Assembly: GCA_030609125.1 (NCBI GenBank)
Contig: JAUWCW010000173.1
Span: 1-5,152 of the forward strand
Direction: 5' to 3'
DNA length: 5,152 bases
Source: JAUWCW01 sp030609125 [NCBI: Candidatus Rokuibacteriota bacterium]
GTDB lineage: Bacteria; JAUVQV01
Positions 1-5,152 of this stretch are shown here, piece by piece. The notes under the pieces were generated by a model, which ran no database searches, had not been told where the DNA came from, and saw only the letters and a list, made by a program, of their open reading frames with translations. The position numbers and the translations under genes were made by a program. Position 1 is the first letter of the stretch. Each line of letters opens with the position of its first letter.

Positions 1-301
1 TCGACTACGTGATCCCGAGCAACGACGATGCCATCCGGGCCATCAAGCTCATCACTTCGAAGGTTGCCGAGGCGGCTCTCGAGGGCAGCCAGGTGTACGC
101 CGAGAAGAAGGCTGCGGAGGAAAAGGAAGAGGTACGTCAGAAGGCTGCCGAAACCGAGGCCGCCGCCCAGGCTGAGGCGGAGCGAAAAGGCGAAGCGACG
201 GAGAAGGAGCAGGCTCAGAAAACACCGGCTCCCGCCGTTGAGACGAAAGCCGCGGCTGTTGAGCCGGGGGCAGGCGCCCCGGCGTTGAAGGAGAAAGCAA
301 A

Positions 302-305
<4 letters not shown>
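1..305 (+). CDS. rpsB: 30S ribosomal protein S2, C-terminal part (5' end outside window)
   Basis: The frame is open from the window edge (first whole codon at 3) and ends in TGA at 303-305, giving the last 100 residues. The opening residues, [16 protein letters not shown] followed by a helix with ALEG, match the conserved C-terminal end of the S2 core, the region of 'IPGNDDA-R' type found across bacteria. S2 binds the 30S head-body junction late in assembly and needs S1 partners in many Gram-negatives. After the core (from about 99) comes a tail of about 68 residues made almost wholly of Ala, Glu, Lys and Gln, turning to Ala/Pro/Val near the end. It looks like a charged helix plus a flexible end and is longer than in E. 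coli S2. An apparent GTG start at 9 is only a Val codon inside the gene. The stop overlaps the tsf start by four bases (GTGA). Identity is secure; the tail's role is unknown. Confidence 0.93.
288..293 (+). promoter_or_regulatory. Ribosome binding site of tsf
   Basis: AAGGAG lies 8 bases upstream of the GTG at 302, inside the last codons of rpsB. This strong Shine-Dalgarno match supports the GTG as the tsf start despite the non-ATG codon and the four-base overlap with rpsB. Confidence 0.75.
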
Positions 306-1916
<1,611 letters not shown>

Positions 1917-1921
1917 GTGCC

Positions 1922-2488
1922 ATGCTGAAAGACATAAAGGACCTTGAAAAGACCACCGCCGAAAAGATGGAGCATCCCGTAGCCCATCTGCAGAAAGAGC
2001 TCGGCACTATCAGAACGGGCCGCGCCTCGCCGGCCATCCTGGACGGCATCCAGGTCGACTACTTCAACACTCCCACGCCGATCAATCAGGTGGCCTCGGT
2101 GTCTGCGCCGGAGAGCCGGTTGATCGTGATCCAGCCCTGGGACCCGACGGTTCTCGGCGAGATGGAAAAGGCCATTCTTCGGGCCAACATCGGCCTGACG
2201 CCCACCAACGACGGCAAGGTCATCAGGATCTCCATCCCGGCCCTGACGGAAGAGCGGCGCAAGGAACTGGTGAAGGTGGCCAAAAAGATGGCGGAGGAGG
2301 GCCGGGTGGCTCTTCGCAGCGTGAGACGGGAGCTCAACGAGCAGGTCAAGGACCTGGAGAAGAGGAAAGAGATCTCCGAGGACCAGATGCACACTGCCCA
2401 GGCTGAGGTGCAGAAGCTGACGAACAGGTTCATCGAGCAGGTGAACGGGATCATGGAGAAGAAGGAAAAGGAGATTCTGGAAATCTAG
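1922..2488 (+). CDS. frr: Ribosome recycling factor
   Basis: RRF acts with EF-G (and IF3) after termination to split the 70S ribosome from mRNA and deacylated tRNA. The 188 residues agree with the usual 185. The two-domain layout is clear: domain I is the three-helix bundle made of residues 1-30 and about 105-188, and domain II is the beta-rich insertion (about 31-104). Conserved landmarks are IRTGRASPAIL (30-40), YFNTPTPINQVASVS (47-61), IQPWD (70-74), the NIGLTPTNDGKVIRI segment (89-103), PALTEERRKELVK (106-118), the basic RVALRSVRRE helix (128-137) that contains the arginines contacting 23S rRNA, and KEISEDQ followed by QKLT (149-167). The ATG start is five bases after pyrH and has a strong leader. 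The pyrH-frr order is widespread in bacteria. Nothing looks broken or unusual. Confidence 0.98.
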   Translation: MLKDIKDLEKTTAEKMEHPVAHLQKELGTIRTGRASPAILDGIQVDYFNTPTPINQVASVSAPESRLIVIQPWDPTVLGEMEKAILRANIGLTPTNDGKVIRISIPALTEERRKELVKVAKKMAEEGRVALRSVRRELNEQVKDLEKRKEISEDQMHTAQAEVQKLTNRFIEQVNGIMEKKEKEILEI

Positions 2489-2498
2489 CCGGGAACTC

Positions 2499-3218
2499 AT
2501 GGCTGAGGCGTCTCATTCCTGGCCCGCACACGTGGCCGTCATCATGGACGGAAACGGGCGCTGGGCAAAGCAGCGCAACCTTCCCCGAATCGAGGGGCAC
2601 CGGGCGGGTATCAAGTCGGTGCAGTCGGTGGTGGAGTCCTGCCGCACCCTGGGTATACGCTACCTGACCCTCTACGCCTTTTCTGTCGAGAACTGGAAGC
2701 GGCCCAGAAAGGAAATCAGCGGCCTGATGGCGCTGCTCTACGACTACCTCACCTCGGAAATTCCGCGGCTGCACCGTGACGCCGTGCGGCTCCGCGCGAT
2801 CGGTCAGCTCGACCGGCTTCCGCGGAGGGTGTCGCAGCAGTTCAGGCGCATCATGGAGAAGACCGCCTCCCACCGGGGGCTCACCCTGATCCTTGCCCTC
2901 AGCTACGGCGGCAGGACCGAGATTCTCGACGCTGTCAGGGAGATTGCAAAAGAAAGGAAAAAGGGGAGGGAACAGGGCGGGGAGGTGACTCCCGAGATCC
3001 TGAGCCGTCACCTCTACGCTCCCGACGTGCCTCCGCCGGACCTGCTTATAAGGACGAGCGGCGAGAGGCGGCTGAGCAATTTTCTTCTCTGGGAGTCCGC
3101 CCGGTCGCAGCTGTACTTCGCGCCGCAGATGTGGCCTGATTTCGGTGGAGAGCAGTTCGAGAAGGTGATCGTGGAAGCCAGGAAGGCCCGGGAATCCGGG
3201 GAAAGGATCGAGGCATGA
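2499..3218 (+). CDS. uppS: Undecaprenyl diphosphate synthase (cis-prenyltransferase)
   Basis: UppS condenses farnesyl diphosphate with eight IPP units in cis to make C55 undecaprenyl diphosphate, the lipid carrier for peptidoglycan and surface polysaccharides. It acts at the inner face of the membrane. The 239 residues fit the family (about 230-255). Motifs in order: HVAVIMDGNGRWA (11-23) with catalytic Asp17, GHRAG (33-37) with His34, YAFSVENWKRP (59-69), LSYGGR (134-139), and IRTSGERRLSNFLLW (184-198), which holds the IPP-binding arginines. MWPDF (211-215) closes the core. The oddity is the segment between: the family usually reads like WQxAYxELYF, but here it is WESARSQLYF (198-207), with Gln204 where a Glu linked to magnesium is expected. 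Residues 150-162 are a charged, variable insertion whose DNA carries a G-quadruplex motif. The ATG is 10 bases after frr with only a weak leader (GGGAA at 2491-2495). The stop overlaps cdsA as ATGA. Product length is inferred; a shorter-chain specificity cannot be excluded. Confidence 0.95.
   Translation: MAEASHSWPAHVAVIMDGNGRWAKQRNLPRIEGHRAGIKSVQSVVESCRTLGIRYLTLYAFSVENWKRPRKEISGLMALLYDYLTSEIPRLHRDAVRLRAIGQLDRLPRRVSQQFRRIMEKTASHRGLTLILALSYGGRTEILDAVREIAKERKKGREQGGEVTPEILSRHLYAPDVPPPDLLIRTSGERRLSNFLLWESARSQLYFAPQMWPDFGGEQFEKVIVEARKARESGERIEA
2963..2982 (+). other. Predicted G-quadruplex motif within uppS
   Basis: Four G-runs on the sense strand, GGGG (2963-2966), GGG (2968-2970), GGG (2975-2977) and GGGG (2979-2982), are separated by loops of 1, 4 and 1 bases. 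This satisfies the standard four-run rule with short loops, and the sense orientation means it would also be in the mRNA. It codes for the variable Lys/Gly/Arg/Glu loop at about residues 155-162 of UppS. Folding is inferred from pattern alone, and a function is not shown. Confidence 0.45.
3202..3207 (+). promoter_or_regulatory. Ribosome binding site of cdsA
   Basis: AAAGGA lies 7 bases before the ATG at 3215, inside the end of uppS. Directly upstream, CCCGG (3187-3191) and CCGGG (3196-3200) can pair around a four-base GAAT loop, placing a small possible hairpin just before the site. Confidence 0.55.
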
Positions 3219-3994
3219 AGCGCGTGCTCAGCGCCCTCGTGGGCGTCCCCCTGGTGGTGGCAGCGGTGTTTCTGGCGGGCCCCATGGTTTTTGCCCTCAC
3301 CGCCGCCGCGCTATTTGTCCTGGCCCAGATGGAGTATCTGCGCCTCTGCGGGATCGGGAGAGTGATGGGCGCGGCCTCTCTGGCCGCCGGTTCCGCCGGG
3401 CTGCTCGCCGCCGGTGCGGGGTATCACTGGGCGGTGCCGGGAGGGGTTTTTCTGCTCATTGCCGCCGCCTCCCTCGTGGGCGTGGAAGATCCGGCGAAGC
3501 GCTTTCAGGAAACGGCGGAGACGGTGCTGGGCACGGTCCTGATCGCCTACGCCTTCGGCTGTCTCGTCATGCTCAGGCAGGTGCCGCAGGGACCCTCCTG
3601 GGTGATGGTGGTCCTCGTTGTCCTCTGGGCGGGCGACACGGCCGCCTACTACGGCGGATCGCGGTTCGGAAGGAGAAAGCTCGCGCCCCTGCTCAGTCCG
3701 AAGAAGACTGTTGAAGGGTCGGCTTTCGGTCTCGCCGCCAGCGTCGCCGCCGGCACGCTCCTGGCGGGGCTGCTGCTCGATGAGGTGAGACCGGGGCAGG
3801 CGGCATTTCTCTCTCTTCTCGTGGCGGCATGCGGTCAGGCCGGGGACCTGGTGGTCTCTCTCTGGAAGAGGGCGAAGGGCGTAAAGGACAGCGGCCGGCT
3901 GGTTCCGGGGCACGGCGGTCTTCTCGACAGGATCGACAGCCTTCTTCTGGGGATCCCCGTGGGGTATCTTCTCATCCAATCATCAGTGTTCTGA
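3215..3994 (+). CDS. cdsA: Phosphatidate cytidylyltransferase (CDP-diacylglycerol synthase)
   Basis: CdsA transfers CMP from CTP to phosphatidic acid, giving CDP-diacylglycerol, the precursor of phosphatidylethanolamine, phosphatidylglycerol and cardiolipin. It is an integral inner-membrane enzyme. The 259 residues are mostly hydrophobic, and by eye I see about eight or nine membrane segments (roughly 4-20, 24-43, 52-69, 76-90, 104-121, 129-147, 170-189, 196-213 and 242-256). The conserved WAGDTAAYYGG (138-148) with Asp141, and LSPKKTVEGSAFG (160-172), are clear. The family signature starts at Ser215 and ends at Asp241: KR (218-219), VKDSG (223-227), PGHGG (231-235) and DRID (238-241). Two signature positions and one nearby position are atypical: Trp217, Val230, and Val214 where Glu is usual in 'GDxxES'. 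All metal-associated aspartates of this region (211, 225, 238, 241) are kept, so activity is likely. The ATG overlaps the uppS stop as ATGA, so coupled translation is likely, and uppS-cdsA-dxr is a common order. Confidence 0.95.
   Translation: MKRVLSALVGVPLVVAAVFLAGPMVFALTAAALFVLAQMEYLRLCGIGRVMGAASLAAGSAGLLAAGAGYHWAVPGGVFLLIAAASLVGVEDPAKRFQETAETVLGTVLIAYAFGCLVMLRQVPQGPSWVMVVLVVLWAGDTAAYYGGSRFGRRKLAPLLSPKKTVEGSAFGLAASVAAGTLLAGLLLDEVRPGQAAFLSLLVAACGQAGDLVVSLWKRAKGVKDSGRLVPGHGGLLDRIDSLLLGIPVGYLLIQSSVF
3418..3446 (+). other. Weak G-quadruplex motif within cdsA
   Basis: G-runs at 3418-3421, 3429-3431, 3439-3441 and 3443-3446 are separated by loops of 7, 7 and 1 bases on the sense strand. This only just meets the standard rule because two loops are at the maximum length. 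In GC-rich coding DNA such matches often occur by chance. Confidence 0.2.
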
Positions 3995-3997
3995 GTC

Positions 3998-5152
3998 ATG
4001 ACAAACGTGTCCATTCTGGGATCCACCGGCTCCATCGGGGAGAACGCCCTGGACGTCATCCGGGCGTCGGGCGGCGCCCTCCGTGCCGTCGCGCTCTGCG
4101 CGGGCTCCAACGCGGAGGGGCTCGCACGGCAGGTGCGGGAGTTCCGCCCCGCCCTGGCGGCAATCGCGGACAGCGGCCGGGAGGACTCTCTGCGAAGGGA
4201 ACTGGAGGGTTTGCCGGTCCGGATTGTTTCCGGTGAGGAGGGGGTGCTCGAGGCGGCGACGCTCGAGGAGGCGGACACTGTTCTTTCAGCCATCGTCGGC
4301 GCCGCCGGGATCCTCCCCGCTTACCATGCGCTGGGGGAGGGGAAGGACCTCGCCCTGGCGAACAAGGAGACGCTGGTGGCCGCGGGTGAGCTCATCATGG
4401 AGAGGGCCCGTCGGACGGGCAGGAGGGTTCTGCCCGTCGACAGCGAGCACAGCGCCCTCTTCCAGGCCCTCCACGGCCGCTCCCGGGAAGAAGTGCGGAC
4501 GCTTACCCTCACCGCCTCGGGCGGCCCGTTTCACGCCGATCTCACGCTGGACCTGTGGGACATCACGCCCGCCGACGCCCTGCGCCACCCCAACTGGAGC
4601 ATGGGGGAGAAGGTGACCATCGATTCCGCCACCCTCATGAACAAGGGGCTCGAGGTGATCGAGGCCCGCTGGCTTTTCGACGTCGACCTGGACCGCGTGC
4701 AGGTCCTGGTCCATCCCCAGAGCCTGGTTCATGGAATCGTCGAATTCGTGGACGGCAGCATGCTGGCTCATCTCTCGCAGCCGGACATGCGGATTCCGAT
4801 CGCCTCCGCCCTATACTTTCCGGCCCGGCCGGCCCTTCCCTGGAAGCGGCTCGACCTTGGGGAGGCGGGAAAGCTGGAGTTTGTCCCGCCCGACCTGGAG
4901 AGGTTCCCGGCCCTGAACCTGGCGCGGAGCGCACAGGCGGCGGGCGGCGGGAAGCCGGCGGTGCTCAACGCCGCCAACGAGGTTGCTGTGGAAGCGTTTC
5001 TTTCGGGGAGAATCCGCTTCCCGGAGATTGTATCCGTTACCGAGCAGGTCCTGGATTCGTTTGCCGCGATACCCGGACCGCTGACGGTGGAGAAGGTCCT
5101 CGCCGTCGACGCCCGCGCAAGGGAACGGGCCACTGAAGTCATCGACGTGATG
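3998..5152 (+). CDS. dxr: 1-deoxy-D-xylulose-5-phosphate reductoisomerase (3' end outside window)
   Basis: Dxr converts 1-deoxy-D-xylulose 5-phosphate to 2-C-methyl-D-erythritol 4-phosphate with NADPH and a divalent metal, the first committed step of the MEP isoprenoid pathway. The frame runs from ATG at 3998 to the window edge without a stop, giving 385 residues; the family is usually 380-400, so little is missing. Motifs: the NADPH-binding ILGSTGSIG (6-14), LALANKETLVAAG (118-130), PVDSEHSALFQ (146-156) with metal ligands Asp148 and Glu150, TASGGPF (172-178), the active-site loop HPNWSMG (197-203) with His197 and Trp200, DSATLMNKGLEVIEA (209-223) with Asn215, Lys216 and the third ligand Glu219, HPQSLVH (239-245), QPDMRIPI (261-268), and LNAANEVAVEAFL near the C-terminal helical domain. 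The ATG is three bases after the cdsA stop and has no clear Shine-Dalgarno sequence, so it probably relies on coupling to cdsA. The start is certain because the dinucleotide fold follows at once. Dxr is the target of fosmidomycin. Confidence 0.97.
   Translation, partial: MTNVSILGSTGSIGENALDVIRASGGALRAVALCAGSNAEGLARQVREFRPALAAIADSGREDSLRRELEGLPVRIVSGEEGVLEAATLEEADTVLSAIVGAAGILPAYHALGEGKDLALANKETLVAAGELIMERARRTGRRVLPVDSEHSALFQALHGRSREEVRTLTLTASGGPFHADLTLDLWDITPADALRHPNWSMGEKVTIDSATLMNKGLEVIEARWLFDVDLDRVQVLVHPQSLVHGIVEFVDGSMLAHLSQPDMRIPIASALYFPARPALPWKRLDLGEAGKLEFVPPDLERFPALNLARSAQAAGGGKPAVLNAANEVAVEAFLSGRIRFPEIVSVTEQVLDSFAAIPGPLTVEKVLAVDARARERATEVIDVM

Noticed and set aside
3418-3446. Second G-quadruplex-like pattern, in cdsA, as a functional element
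   Set aside because: It matches only with two loops at the maximum of seven bases, in very GC-rich Ala/Gly codons, so chance is the likely explanation.
4083-4616. Plus-strand frame of 177 codons inside dxr
   Set aside because: The Dxr frame here carries every family motif without interruption. The alternative product is Arg/Ser/Pro-rich, as expected from a shifted frame of GC-rich DNA.
4555-5136. Plus-strand frame of 193 codons in the second half of dxr
   Set aside because: This is another shifted-frame shadow, with Gly/Arg/Pro-rich sequence and no recognisable domain, while the true Dxr frame stays open to the window end.

Overview
This window is a compact, conserved bacterial housekeeping gene cluster with every gene on the + strand. 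The order is rpsB (3' end only) - tsf - pyrH - frr - uppS - cdsA - dxr (lacking at most its last few codons). The DNA is visibly GC-rich, codons prefer G or C at the third position, and coding density is almost total. The gene order, the long two-domain form of EF-Ts, and the style of the UppS and CdsA proteins suit a GC-rich Gram-negative bacterium. My best guess is Desulfobacterota (the former Deltaproteobacteria), but this is an inference from general protein style and other phyla share the order.

Layout: 1-305 is the C-terminal end of ribosomal protein S2 with a long charged tail. 302-1183 is EF-Ts, which overlaps rpsB by a GTGA. 1188-1916 is UMP kinase with a TTG start. 1922-2488 is ribosome recycling factor. 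2499-3218 is undecaprenyl diphosphate synthase. 3215-3994 is phosphatidate cytidylyltransferase, which overlaps uppS by an ATGA. 3998-5152 is 1-deoxy-D-xylulose-5-phosphate reductoisomerase, whose frame is still open at the window edge. The largest gap between genes is 10 bases, so there is no room for an internal intergenic promoter, terminator or RNA gene. The genes very likely form one transcription unit with translational coupling. No stretch above 300 bases lacks a gene.

How the genes fit together: rpsB, tsf and frr serve translation (30S subunit, EF-Tu recycling, post-termination ribosome splitting). pyrH makes UDP, and so feeds the UTP and CTP pools; CTP is a substrate of CdsA, which makes CDP-diacylglycerol for phospholipids. 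dxr catalyses the first committed step of the MEP pathway to IPP, and UppS condenses IPP into the C55 lipid carrier for cell-wall and surface-polymer synthesis. The cluster therefore links protein synthesis capacity to envelope growth.

I found no undescribed system, mobile element, CRISPR array or RNA gene. The points worth a second look are small: a locally divergent, normally conserved segment in UppS with Gln where a metal-associated Glu is expected, a textbook G-quadruplex motif inside uppS, a less typical CdsA signature, and the non-ATG or weakly led starts within the operon.
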